DNA of 64,000 nucleotides from G963665975 sp963665975 (GTDB lineage: Bacteria; Bacteroidota; Rhodothermia; Rhodothermales; Bin80): NCBI GenBank assembly GCA_963665975.1, contig OY762508.1, positions 1,550,001 to 1,614,000 of the forward strand, written 5' to 3'. A program made the translations under genes and the position numbers. The notes under the pieces were generated by a model. The model was not told the DNA's origin. It did not search any database and saw nothing but the letters and a program-made list of their open reading frames with translations. Below, one piece after another: positions 52,903 to 62,101 of the stretch (position 1 is its first letter; every line of letters begins with the position of its first letter).

Positions 52903-55125
52903 ATGCCCGCTTCCTCCAGCGGTCTGCGCATCGCACTTGCGGGTAATCCCAACGTCGGCAAGACCACCGTCTTCAACCTGCTGACAGGCTTGCACCAGCG
53001 GGTCGCCAACTATCCAGGCGTAACCGTAGAGCGCAAGAGTGGTCCGCTGTCCGGCCACGAAGCCGCTGAGGTCATCGACCTGCCCGGGACCTATAGTCTA
53101 AGCCCGAAGTCGGTGGATGAACAGATCGCCTACGATATGCTCGCTGGGCGTCTGGAGGGAGAGCGCACACCGGATGTCGTGGTCTGCATCGTTGACGCAG
53201 CGAATCTTGAGCGTAATCTCTACATGGCCACGCAGGTCATGGACCTGGGCTTGCCCCTGATAGTCGCGCTCAACATGGTGGATTCGGCCGAACAGGCCGG
53301 ACTGAACATAGATGCGAGCGCACTCGCCAAGGCACTTGGCGTCCCCGTAATCCCGATGGTCGCAGCGCGACGCGAAGGGCTCGACGCACTCAGGGAGGCC
53401 ATCCTGAATCCGCCGCCGCCGCCCGAGGCATGGCGATGGCCACTCATCGATGCCGTGGCAACCCCGGCGCGAGACCTCGTGGCCCGCCTAGAACGCGAGT
53501 GTCCGGAGCTGTCCGAGCAGCAATGTTTCATGGAGGTGCTGCACGCGCTGGCCAACGATGCGGCACTTGCGCAATGGGAGACCCTTGCGCCAGAATTCCA
53601 CGCCGCAGTGCACGCCTTGCGAGCGAAGCTCGCCGAGCGCAACGTTTCCTTCCGGCATGCCGAAATCATGGGCCGCTACCAGTGGCTCTCCTCGATATTG
53701 GCCCCGGTCATACAGCGGCACAAGGATCCCTCCGAGCGCACGCTGACCGATCGGATCGATGCGCTCTTGACGCATCGCGTGGCCGGGCCCGTGATTTTCA
53801 TCCTCCTGTTGGCACTCATCTTCCAGGCCGTCTTCTCGTGGGCGGTCCCCGCCATGGATCTCGTTGAGGCAGGCATGGCAAGCCTCGGCCGGCTGGCAAG
53901 AGCCATACTCCCGGCGGGCGCTCTCGCGGACCTCATGGTCGACGGCGTAATTACCGGCGTAGGCAACGTGGTGGTATTCTTGCCCCAGATCCTGCTGCTC
54001 TTCTTCTTCCTGGGGCTTATGGAAGATACGGGGTATATGGCGCGCACCGCCTTCATCATGGACCGTGTCATGAAGAAGGTCGGCCTCTCCGGTGGATCAG
54101 TGCTACCCCTGTTGAGCTCGTTCGCGTGCGCCATTCCCGGCATCATGGCAGCGCGTACGCTGGACAACCAGCGTGACCGGCTCATCACCATCATGGTGGC
54201 GCCGCTTATGAGTTGCAGTGCACGACTGCCGATCTACACCCTCTTCATCGCCGCATTCATCCCGTCAGGATTGCTGCTCGGCTTCATCGGCATCCAGGGC
54301 TTTGCCATGTTCACGATGTACCTGATGGGCACGGTTATGGCATTTGTAGCCGCCTGGGCCCTGAAACGCTTCATCTTCAAGGGCACGGAATCCTACTTCG
54401 TGATGGAATTGCCGCCATACCGCATGCCGAAACTCAATCAGGTTTTCTGGCGCATGATCCAGCGCTCGAAGATCTTCGCAGTTCGCGCCGGACGCATAAT
54501 CTTTTCACTCAGCGTAGTGCTATGGTTCCTGGCCAACTACCCAAAAGCTGGCCCGGACCCTGCGTTGGAACAACTGCGAGCAGAGATCGAAGTCCAACGC
54601 GAACCGGCGTACGCTACGGCGGCCGCCACCGATGGGATCCATGCCGCAGACCGTGCCTACGAAGCAAGCATGCAGCAGCTTGCCGACAGGCAGCGCACCC
54701 ATCAGATCCGCAATTCCTTCATCGGCATATTGGGACGAACGCTGGAGCCGGTCATGCGTCCGCTCGGCTTTGACTGGAAAATCAGCGCGGGCATCGTGAC
54801 AGCCTTTGCGGCGCGCGAGGTCATTATTTCCACGCTCGGCATCATCTATAGTGTGGGCGATGCCGACGAAACCAGTGTTGCACTCCGCGATCAACTCAAG
54901 GCGGACCGCTATCCGGACGGAAGACCGGTGTACACACCCCTCGTCGCCGTGAGCCTCCTGGTCTTCTTCGTCTTTGCCCTGCAGTGCATGAGTACGCTCG
55001 CGATCGCCCGCCGCGAAACCAACTCCTGGCTGTGGCCCGCCGTAATGTGGTGCTACATGACCGCCCTCGCCTACCTCTTCTCGCTTATCGTCTACCAGGG
55101 CGGACTGGCGCTCGGCTTTGCCTAA
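52903..55125 (+). CDS. feoB: Ferrous iron transporter FeoB
   Basis: 740 aa. The N-terminal G-protein domain has G1 GNPNVGKTTVFN, G3 DLPGTYSL and G4 ALNMVD. A helical spacer follows, then the membrane domain with two Gate regions (MEDTGYMARTAFIMDR, SFACAIPGIMAARTLDNQRD) and the C-terminal half (FAAREVIISTLGIIYSVGD). It is the GTP-dependent Fe2+ importer of the inner membrane and is complete. The last 1017 bases (from 54109) are duplicated downstream at 57807-58821. Confidence 0.96.
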   Translation: MPASSSGLRIALAGNPNVGKTTVFNLLTGLHQRVANYPGVTVERKSGPLSGHEAAEVIDLPGTYSLSPKSVDEQIAYDMLAGRLEGERTPDVVVCIVDAANLERNLYMATQVMDLGLPLIVALNMVDSAEQAGLNIDASALAKALGVPVIPMVAARREGLDALREAILNPPPPPEAWRWPLIDAVATPARDLVARLERECPELSEQQCFMEVLHALANDAALAQWETLAPEFHAAVHALRAKLAERNVSFRHAEIMGRYQWLSSILAPVIQRHKDPSERTLTDRIDALLTHRVAGPVIFILLLALIFQAVFSWAVPAMDLVEAGMASLGRLARAILPAGALADLMVDGVITGVGNVVVFLPQILLLFFFLGLMEDTGYMARTAFIMDRVMKKVGLSGGSVLPLLSSFACAIPGIMAARTLDNQRDRLITIMVAPLMSCSARLPIYTLFIAAFIPSGLLLGFIGIQGFAMFTMYLMGTVMAFVAAWALKRFIFKGTESYFVMELPPYRMPKLNQVFWRMIQRSKIFAVRAGRIIFSLSVVLWFLANYPKAGPDPALEQLRAEIEVQREPAYATAAATDGIHAADRAYEASMQQLADRQRTHQIRNSFIGILGRTLEPVMRPLGFDWKISAGIVTAFAAREVIISTLGIIYSVGDADETSVALRDQLKADRYPDGRPVYTPLVAVSLLVFFVFALQCMSTLAIARRETNSWLWPAVMWCYMTALAYLFSLIVYQGGLALGFA

Positions 55126-55257
55126 GTGCTTACCCGAAATTACCAGAAGCCATGGGTAACAGGCATGTTGTAATTCATATTTCGTGGTGCCGGTTCTCCG
55201 ATCTGACCACCCGTTGACTGTCCGACGGGCGCCTTAGCGCACCGGGGCGGTGATGAA
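55126..55257. other. feoB 3' flank
   Basis: Contains TTACCC and GGGTAA (55132-55160) that could form a weak hairpin after the feoB stop. No T-run follows, so terminator function is uncertain. No gene is seen. Confidence 0.3.
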
Positions 55258-55650
55258 GTGGGCAATGGGGAACGGGCTTCGGCTGGACAACCCCACCGGC
55301 TAAGTGCTCGGCAAAGCGCTTGGCTGGCACCGGGTCGTAGTCCAGCTCATGAGGGCGTTGCCTCACGCGGAGGTCGCGGACGCGATCGAGGCGGTGCGGA
55401 CTTCGGCGGCGCGCCCACGACGAAACTCGCTTTCGAGGATTGAGGATCGTGGCCGCGCCGCACGGCTTCCGTTCCAGCCTCAGGGACTGGTGCGGCGAGT
55501 GTTCCAACGGACCATCTGGAGTTACCGAGCCATGTTGGACCACATGGTCCGCAACAAGGTGCAGGCGTCCCCTATGCGCGTTCGAACCTGTTCGAGCACA
55601 GGCGCCTCCTGATGGACGATTGGGCGGCCTATCTGGCGGGCGAGCACTGA
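55258..55650 (+). pseudogene. P4-type integrase C-terminal relic
   Basis: Several frames together give a prophage P4-like integrase: NGLRLDNPTG, then MRALPHAEVADAIEAVRTS at about 55349-55405, TTKLAFED, later HGFRSSLRDWCGECSN at about 55455-55505, MLDHMVRNKVQAS, and RRLLMDDWAAYLAGEH ending at TGA 55648-55650. HGFRxxxRDW contains the box-II His/Arg of the active site. The central half of the catalytic domain is deleted and frames change, so it is inactive. Confidence 0.75.
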
Positions 55651-55825
55651 CAGCTTCAAGCGGGGCTTCGAGCGCGTCCGCTCGCGGAGCCGACGACCGT
55701 CATTTGAGCCATAGGCAGCCAAGTTTTCTACCTCCTGCGGGCACGCTCCACAGCCGAAACAAGCAGCCACCGAACGTCCGTATATTCTCTCATAGCCACA
55801 CTCGACTCCACCACATCCGTCAGGC
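55651..55825. other. Intergenic region upstream of the ABC transporter
   Basis: 175 bp without a gene. It should contain the promoter of the ABC operon; TCTCATAGCCACAC precedes the start, but no clear promoter was identified. Confidence 0.3.
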
Positions 55826-56764
55826 ATGCACATAATACGAGCCTTCGACCTGACCAAACGCTACGGAACACGCGCCGCGAAATCCGTGCTGGCCGTGGAC
55901 CAAGTCTCCTTCACCGTCGAGGAGGGCCAAGTCTTCGGCTTCCTGGGACCCAACGGCAGCGGCAAGACGACAACCATCGGGATGCTCGTCGGCATCACCA
56001 ACCCGACTAGCGGTGCGTTCAGCCTGTTCGGCGCCTCCGACCCAACGGGCCTCCTGGCCGCCCGGTCCCGTGTCGGCGCCACACTCGAGACGCCCAACTT
56101 CTACCCATACATGAATGGCCGCGACAACCTGCGCATCGCCGCGGCGGTGAAGGGCGTGGAGCGTCCCCGCATCGAGGAGTGCCTGGAACTCGTCGGCCTG
56201 GCCGACCGGGCCAAGCACCGCTTCCGCACCTATTCGCTCGGCATGAAGCAGCGACTCGCACTTGCGGCCACCATGCTGAACGACCCCGATCTAATAATCC
56301 TGGACGAGCCGGCCAACGGCCTCGACCCGCAGGGTATGCGGGAGATCCGCGAGATTATCCGCATTCTGGCCGACCGCGGCAAGACGATCTTCCTGTCGAG
56401 CCACCTGCTCTGGGAGGTGGAGCGCACCTGCTCCCATGTCGCGATTGTTCGCAAAGGGCGGATCGTCACATGCGGCACGGTGGAGGAGGTGATAGGCGAG
56501 GGAAATCTGGTGCTGCTGCGCGCAGGGGACGAGGACACGCTTGCGGGCGCGATGGAACGCTATCCAGAGGCAACTTCGGTGCGCCGCACGGACGAAGGCA
56601 TCGTCGTCGGCCTGAGCAGCGGCGACTTGGCCGGCGTGACACGCTACCTGGCGGAGCAGGGAATCTACCTGTCTCACCTGGCACCGCATCGGCAGAGCCT
56701 GGAGGAGGTGTTTATCGATCTCACCCAGGACGACTTTGATTCGATGACGCAGACCGCATCATGA
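55826..56764 (+). CDS. ABC transporter ATP-binding protein
   Basis: 312 aa. Walker A GPNGSGKTTTIGML, Q-loop region ARVGATLETPNFYPYMNGRD, signature YSLGMKQRLALAATML, Walker B DLIILDEPANGLDP and the H-loop TIFLSSHLL are all present. The C-terminal extension (TRYLAEQGIYLSHLAPHRQS, LEEVFIDLTQ) is that of the DRA/CcmA or NatA-like exporter ATPases. The stop overlaps the permease start (ATGA). The pair probably exports a lipid, peptide or drug; the substrate is unknown. Confidence 0.95.
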   Translation: MHIIRAFDLTKRYGTRAAKSVLAVDQVSFTVEEGQVFGFLGPNGSGKTTTIGMLVGITNPTSGAFSLFGASDPTGLLAARSRVGATLETPNFYPYMNGRDNLRIAAAVKGVERPRIEECLELVGLADRAKHRFRTYSLGMKQRLALAATMLNDPDLIILDEPANGLDPQGMREIREIIRILADRGKTIFLSSHLLWEVERTCSHVAIVRKGRIVTCGTVEEVIGEGNLVLLRAGDEDTLAGAMERYPEATSVRRTDEGIVVGLSSGDLAGVTRYLAEQGIYLSHLAPHRQSLEEVFIDLTQDDFDSMTQTAS

Positions 56765-57585
56765 AGATCCTGAGCATTCTTTTCCGAATCGAGGTGCTAA
56801 AGGCGGTCAAACGGCGGGCTTTCTGGGTGGCTTTCGGCGCGTTCACCGTGTTCACCGCAATCCCCGCAGTCGAGGGCGTCCGATACGCACATAGGAATCC
56901 AGACTTCGCCTATGCCCTTCCAGAGAGCTGGCCGAATATTCTGGGCGCTGCGACCGGACTCGGAGCGCTGTTCGTCGCCGTGCTGATGATTCTACTTTTC
57001 GCCCCCGAGTTCTCCTGGCGCACCGGTCGGCAGAATGTGATCGACGGGCTCAGTAAGGAGAGGCTCTACGCCGGGAAGGTTATCGTGCTCGCCGGACTCA
57101 TCCTGCTCTTTATGGTAACGCCGGCTCTCATCGGCGTTGGTGGTACGCTGCTCAGTCCGGGCGAAGGCGGCCCCGGAATCATCCGATCGACCGACCTCAG
57201 CTACATGGGTGGTGTGGCCCTAACCCTGCTCCTCTGCGGGAGTGCGGGCCTGATGCTCTCGGCGCTACTCCGCTCCTCGGGACCTGCGTTGGGAGTCTTC
57301 TTCCTGTACCTCGTCGTAGAGGAGGCGGTGACTGGTCTGATGTCGAGAGCAGGTGAGCATCTGCAGGCCGTCACCGAGTACCTTCCGTTCAACGTACTCG
57401 AATTTCTCGGAGACGATCTGGCGCACTACCCGGAGGAGTTGGCCGAGGTGAACACGGTGCGCGCCGAAGGGGGGCTCGAGCCCCGGGAGTTTCTCGATGT
57501 CGAGGTGTTGGCCATTGCGGCGCTGACCTACAGTGCCATCTTCCTCGTTACTGCGTTTCTGAGCATGCGCGAGCGTGACCTGTAG
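56761..57585 (+). CDS. ABC-2-type permease
   Basis: 274 aa with about six transmembrane segments: AFWVAFGAFTVFTAIPAV, ILGAATGLGALFVAVLMILL, VIVLAGLILLFMVTPALIGV, LTLLLCGSAGLMLSALLRSS, PALGVFFLYLVVEEAV and LTYSAIFLVTAFL. The architecture is that of ABC-2 (NatB-like) permeases, with the large loop before the last helix. It forms the membrane half of the exporter with the coupled ATPase gene. Confidence 0.9.
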   Translation: MKILSILFRIEVLKAVKRRAFWVAFGAFTVFTAIPAVEGVRYAHRNPDFAYALPESWPNILGAATGLGALFVAVLMILLFAPEFSWRTGRQNVIDGLSKERLYAGKVIVLAGLILLFMVTPALIGVGGTLLSPGEGGPGIIRSTDLSYMGGVALTLLLCGSAGLMLSALLRSSGPALGVFFLYLVVEEAVTGLMSRAGEHLQAVTEYLPFNVLEFLGDDLAHYPEELAEVNTVRAEGGLEPREFLDVEVLAIAALTYSAIFLVTAFLSMRERDL

Positions 57586-57806
57586 ATTCCAGGGGGCTGG
57601 AGTCAACCGACGCGGACCGGACCCGCAGATGCCCATAACTGGAATGTCTCCCCGTCATCTTCGCGCTCTCGGTATCCCTTGATGGCTCCGGCTTGCCAAT
57701 CGGTAAACTCTGCCTACGATTCGCGGACGGCGACCATGACGAAGCGGATTCAGACGAGGACGTGCATCTCCTGTTGGATACGAGGGGCGGGGATTCGGAA
57801 ACGGCT
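57586..57806. other. Unassigned sequence before the feoB duplicate
   Basis: 220 bp. A frame at 57693 (MPIGKLCLRFADGDHDEADS) runs into the feoB duplicate, but has no recognised family and is probably chance. Confidence 0.3.
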
Positions 57807-58821
57807 CTGTTGAGCTCGTTTGCGTGCGCCATTCCCGGCATCATGGCCGCGCGTACGCTGGACAACCAGCGCGATCGGCTCATCACCATCATGGTGGCGT
57901 CGCTTATGAGTTGCAGTGCACGACTGCCGATCTACACCCTATTCATTGCCGCATTCATCCCGTCAGGATTGCTGCTCGGCTTCATCGGCATCCAGGGCCG
58001 CCATGTTCACGATGTACCTGATGGGCACGGTTATGGCATTCGTAGCCGCCTGGGCCCTGAAACGCTTCATCTTCAAGGGCAAGAAATCCTACTTCGTGAT
58101 GGAGTTGCCGCCATACCGGATGCCGGAACTCAAACAGGTGTTCTGGCGCATGATCCAGCGCTCAAAGATCTTCGCGGTTCGCGCAGGACGCATAATCTTT
58201 TCACTCAGCGTAGTGCTGTGGTTCCTGGCCAACTACCCAAAAGCTGGCCCGGACCCTGCGTTGGAACAACTGCGAGCAGAGATCGAAGTCCAACGCGAAG
58301 CGGCGTACGCTACGACGGCCGCCACCGATGGGATCCATGCCGCAGACCGTGCCTCCGAAGCAAGCATGCAGCAGCTTGCCGGCAGGCAGCGCACCCATCA
58401 GATCCGCAATTCCTTCATCGGCATATTGGGACGAACGCTGGAGCCGGTCATGCGTCCGCTCGGCTTTGACTGGAAAATCAGCGCGGGCATCGTGACAGCT
58501 TCTGCGGCGCGCGAGGTCATTATTTCCACGCTCGGCATCATCTATAGTGTGGGCGATGCCGACGAAACCAGTGTTGCACTCCGCGATCAACTCAAGGCGG
58601 ACCGCTATCCGGACGGAAGGCCGGTGTACACACCCCTCGTCGCCGTGAGTCTCCTGGTCTTCTTCGTCTTTGCCCTGCAGTGCATGAGTACGCTCGCGAT
58701 CGCCCGCCGCGAAACCAACTCCTGGCTGTGGCCCGCCGTGATGTGGTGCTACATGACCGCCCTCGCCTACCTCTTCTCGCTTATTGTCTACCAGGGCGGA
58801 CTGGTGCTCGGCTTCGCCTAG
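57807..58821 (+). pseudogene. Truncated second copy of feoB (3' 1 kb)
   Basis: Nearly identical to feoB bases 54109-55125, starting at CTGTTGAGCTCGTT and ending at the stop codon. The GTPase domain and first membrane helices are absent. A 2-base deletion near 57997 (CAGGGCCGCC against CAGGGCTTTGCC) also shifts the frame. The rest encodes the second Gate half (FAVRAGRIIFSLSVVLWFLA, REVIISTLGIIYSVGD). It lies in direct orientation 2.7 kb after the end of the intact gene. No start site makes a functional product likely. Confidence 0.92.
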
Positions 58822-59084
58822 AAAGAGCCCAAACGGCAGTACTCGAACTGCCCGTTGTAACGTCCTCCATGTGGGTAAGGGGCAGGGCTCGGCAACAACG
58901 GACCATCCCCAGGTGCACATGAGCGCATCCCGCGGGGGCAGAATGTCGGGCAACACGGCACCGCTTCAGGTGCGAATGGACCTGGCAGTGCTGGGACGGC
59001 TCAAAGGGACAGACAGATCCGAATCATAATGCACGTGACGCAGTAGTATTTATCATATTATATGACCAAATGTAAAATACAGCT
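58822..59084. other. Intergenic region with a hairpin
   Basis: AACGGCAG and CTGCCCGTT (58831-58857) form a hairpin with one bulge after the feoB duplicate, a possible weak terminator. An AT-rich segment (59045-59065) precedes the next start and may hold its promoter. No gene is seen. Confidence 0.35.
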
Positions 59085-60236
59085 ATGATACGGCGTTCGA
59101 TTTGGCTGAAGAGAATTCAGCGGGCGTGGACCGAAAGGCCCGTCGTGTGGTTGTCCGGGGTTCGGCGCGTCGGGAAAACAACTCTCGTGCGGATGGTGCC
59201 GGATGCGGTCTACCTGAACTGCGATCTCCCGTCTACCGTCCGGAGACTCAACGACCCCGAGCTCATTCTCGGCGGGCTCGCCGCTGAAACCGTGCTCGTC
59301 CTGGACGAGGTACACCGTCTGCCGGATCCCAGCCTTCTCCTCAAGATCGCGGCCGACGAGTACCCGTCGCTCAGGATCTTGGCCACGGGATCGTCCACTC
59401 TGGCGGCCACCGGGAAGTTCCGCGACTCGCTGACCGGCCGGAAGCTTGCGATTCACCTGTGTCCAGTGCTGTGGGAGGAATGCGCCGAGCCGTTCGGACG
59501 CGCAGATTTCGACCACCGGCTACTCCACGGCGGATTGCCGGAACCCTTGCTCGCACCGCGGAAGTCGGCGCGGCTGTGCGCGGAGTGGATCGACAGCTTT
59601 TACGCCCGGGACATCCTGGAACTGTTCCACGTCCGGAATCGGCAGGGATTCCTTTCGCTGTTTCGACTGATGCTCAGATGGAGCGGGGGACAGGTCGACT
59701 ACAGCCGTCTCTCCCGCCTGACGGAGCTGAGCCGACCCACCGTCAAGATGTACCTCGAGGCGCTGCAGATCGCGCATGCCATCCACCTTTTGCGTCCTTT
59801 CCGCGGCGGCGGGGGCGGCGAAATCGTGAGCCGACCCAAATGCTACGCCTTTGACACGGGATTCGTAACGTTCGAGCGGGGATGGAACCGGATCAGGGAT
59901 GAGGACCGCGACGTGCTGTGGGAGCACCTCGTACTGGACTCTCTCCGGTCCCGCCACCTGGACGAAGACATATTCTACTGGCGCGACAAGTCGGGCAGGG
60001 AAGTGGATTTCGTGGTTCGCCGCGAGGACGGTCGAGTAGATGCGTTCGAGTGCAAGATCAACCCAGACGAAGTTACACGAACCGCAGTCGAGGCCCTCAG
60101 GCGGCGCTATCCTCTGGGACGCAACTACATCGTTGTCCCCGCAGCCCGGGAACCCTACCGTATTCGCCGTGGCGAATGCGAATTCACCGTGTGTGGTACC
60201 TGCGATCTTCCCATGAGCCTGGGGTGGCAGCCATGA
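59085..60236 (+). CDS. AAA ATPase with DUF4143 (AAA_14 type)
   Basis: 383 aa. The AAA_14 domain has WLSGVRRVGKTTLVRM (Walker A), ETVLVLDEVHRLPD (Walker B) and RILATGSSTLAA (sensor 1). The C-terminal DUF4143 domain, often nuclease-like, follows with YSRLSRLTELSRPTVKMYLE (winged helix) and DIFYWRDKSGREVDFVVRRE, which has a PD-(D/E)XK-like D/E-x-K (EVDFVV, AFECKI). Such ATPases are widespread, often horizontally acquired and of unclear function. The gene stands alone just before the tRNA gene. Confidence 0.9.
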   Translation: MIRRSIWLKRIQRAWTERPVVWLSGVRRVGKTTLVRMVPDAVYLNCDLPSTVRRLNDPELILGGLAAETVLVLDEVHRLPDPSLLLKIAADEYPSLRILATGSSTLAATGKFRDSLTGRKLAIHLCPVLWEECAEPFGRADFDHRLLHGGLPEPLLAPRKSARLCAEWIDSFYARDILELFHVRNRQGFLSLFRLMLRWSGGQVDYSRLSRLTELSRPTVKMYLEALQIAHAIHLLRPFRGGGGGEIVSRPKCYAFDTGFVTFERGWNRIRDEDRDVLWEHLVLDSLRSRHLDEDIFYWRDKSGREVDFVVRREDGRVDAFECKINPDEVTRTAVEALRRRYPLGRNYIVVPAAREPYRIRRGECEFTVCGTCDLPMSLGWQP

Positions 60237-60406
60237 AATCGACCGTAAAGAGCTGGATGGGAATCGTTGCGTCCGGCGTTGGCGCTCGCGCCTTCGCGGC
60301 GCAGACTCCCAGCTGACGATCCGGCACGGTGCCATGACCCATCTTCGTCTCGCTGGCGCACATCGGCTGCGTGAGCGGATCCCTGTTTCCGTGCATGACA
60401 GGCCTG

Positions 60407-60480
60407 TGGGCCCAGAGGGACTTGAACCCCCGACCGACGGATTATGAGTCCGCTGCTCTAACCGACTGAGCTATGGGCCC
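60407..60480 (-). tRNA. tRNA with anticodon CAU (elongator Met or Ile2)
   Basis: 74 nt on the minus strand, from the 5' G at 60480 to the discriminator A at 60407. The acceptor stem GGGCCCA/TGGGCCC pairs fully, the D-arm is AGCTCAGTCGGTTAGAGC, the anticodon loop is CTCATAA with CAT in the centre, and the T-arm is GGGGGTTCAAGTCCC. CCA is not encoded. Met and lysidine-modified Ile2 cannot be told apart here by eye, and initiator Met is unlikely because the acceptor stem starts with a full G-C pair. Confidence 0.93.
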
Positions 60481-60581
60481 CGGCTGGTATAACGCTCCCT
60501 TTGCAGCAGGGTTGCGCAGCGAACCTGCGCGGACGATCTTGTCCATGCGACCGCCCATTGCCTCGACCCCGGACTAACGCC

Positions 60582-61385
60582 ATGAAATTCCTGCTCCCTG
60601 TCTGCCTCCTGCTCGTCGCGGCCTGCGCACGCCCGCAGCCTGCCGCTCCTGTGGCGGCCTTTCCCGAGGGCACCCTCGTGGACCTTACTCATGCGTTTGA
60701 CGAGCACACCGTCTATTGGCCGACGGCCGACGGATTCACGCTGACATCCGACGCGCAAGGATGGCAGGATGCGGGCTATTACTACGAAGCCAACTCATTT
60801 ACGGCGGCGGAGCATGGCGGCACGCATCTCGATGCGCCCATACATTTTGCCGAAGGCACGTGGACAGCTGACGCCATTCCCCTGGAGCGCCTGATCGGTC
60901 CGGCTGCGGTGATTGACGTTTCTGAGGCCGCTGCAGCAAACCGCGATTATCTGGTGTCCGTGGAGGATATCGAACGCTGGGAACATGCGCATGGCCCACT
61001 GGTGGACGGCGCCATTGTTCTGTTGCGGACCGGCTACGGACAATACTGGCCCGACCGCGAGCGCTATATGGGGACGGCCGCGCGCGGCGCGGAAGCTGTT
61101 GCACAACTCCACTTTCCCGGCCTTGCCCCGGAGGCGGCCGCGTGGCTCGCGCGTGAGCGTGCGATCCATGCGATCGGCATCGACACGCCGAGCATCGATA
61201 CGGGACAGTCGAACCTTTTTGAAAGCCACCAGCATCTATTTGCGGCCAATATTCCCGCCTTTGAAAACGTTGCAAATCTGGAAGCACTCCCCGCCACAGG
61301 CGCCACTGTCATCGCATTGCCGATGAAGATTGCCCGTGGCAGCGGCGGCCCACTGCGTATCGTGGCCATCGTACCGGACGCCTGA
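60582..61385 (+). CDS. Cyclase-family lipoprotein (kynurenine formamidase-like)
   Basis: 267 aa from ATG 60582, chosen because it starts a lipoprotein signal (MKFLLPVCLLLVAAC with the lipobox Cys15). The mature part has the cyclase-family metal site AAEHGGTHLDAPIHF and a second region IHAIGIDTPSIDTGQ. Family members are Mn/Zn-dependent amidohydrolases of the KynB type; the natural substrate here is unknown. The periplasmic, lipid-anchored location is inferred from the signal. It is followed 66 bp later by an Lrp-type regulator that might control it. Confidence 0.88.
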   Translation: MKFLLPVCLLLVAACARPQPAAPVAAFPEGTLVDLTHAFDEHTVYWPTADGFTLTSDAQGWQDAGYYYEANSFTAAEHGGTHLDAPIHFAEGTWTADAIPLERLIGPAAVIDVSEAAAANRDYLVSVEDIERWEHAHGPLVDGAIVLLRTGYGQYWPDRERYMGTAARGAEAVAQLHFPGLAPEAAAWLARERAIHAIGIDTPSIDTGQSNLFESHQHLFAANIPAFENVANLEALPATGATVIALPMKIARGSGGPLRIVAIVPDA

Positions 61386-61451
61386 ATTGGATCCTGGGCA
61401 TGATTTTCAGGTTTCTATCACACGTTGTTTGAAGCGAGTCCTGCTACGATC

Positions 61452-61934
61452 ATGCCTGCCTTGCATATAGACGAAATCGATGCGAAGATCCTGAATCTCC
61501 TGCAGAGCTACGGCCGCATAAAGCGCAAGGCGATAGCTGAGCAGGTAGGGCTGACCGTGCCGTCGGTGAGCGAGCGATTGCGTAAACTCGAAGAGCGCGG
61601 TATCGTGCTCGGCTATCACGCCTTTGTCGAAGCCAAGAGTCTCAACTATGACATCGCGGCCTTTATTCGCGTGACCGTTGACACCTCTAGCCATTACGGG
61701 AGCGTGATCGATCATTTGTGCGCGTCACAGGAAGTCCTCGAAGTGCATTCCATCACTGGTGAAGGCTCCCATATCGTCAAAGTCCGCACCAGAGACACGG
61801 TGGCGCTTGAACGCCTCCTTTCGCACATTCAGTCCCTCACAGGCGTAACGGGGACTTCTACCAGTATCGTGCTTAGCACCTTTAAAGAATCCCAACAGGT
61901 AGTTGCCGAACCTACATCCTTGCCGCGCAGGTAG
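61452..61934 (+). CDS. Lrp/AsnC-family transcriptional regulator
   Basis: 160 aa from ATG 61452; a TTG nine codons earlier is less likely. The N-terminal helix-turn-helix is ALHIDEIDAKILNLLQSYGR with KRKAIAEQVGLTVPSVSERL. The C-terminal RAM ligand-binding domain has FIRVTVDTSSHYGSVIDHL, VLEVHSITGEGSHIVKVRTR and TSIVLSTFKESQ. Such proteins respond to amino acids or related small molecules and control transport or catabolism. The neighbours (cyclase lipoprotein upstream) hint at tryptophan-related catabolism, but this is weak. Confidence 0.92.
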   Translation: MPALHIDEIDAKILNLLQSYGRIKRKAIAEQVGLTVPSVSERLRKLEERGIVLGYHAFVEAKSLNYDIAAFIRVTVDTSSHYGSVIDHLCASQEVLEVHSITGEGSHIVKVRTRDTVALERLLSHIQSLTGVTGTSTSIVLSTFKESQQVVAEPTSLPRR

Positions 61935-62101
61935 CCCGCCAATCGCGACGCAAATTGCGGCTCCGAACCCTTTTTCCCTTTTCTTGCGTACGGCTTAATG
62001 CGCCCGCTCCTGTTTATCTTTGACCAAGCGTGGCCAATTTGACGCCGCCATGAAAGTTGCGGAAGACACGTAGCATGCATTGACCCACAGGGAAGTCCCG
62101 C

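Noticed and set aside
60407..60480. tRNA gene as an attachment site for an island
   Set aside because: No direct repeat of the tRNA 3' end and no adjacent intact integrase were found.
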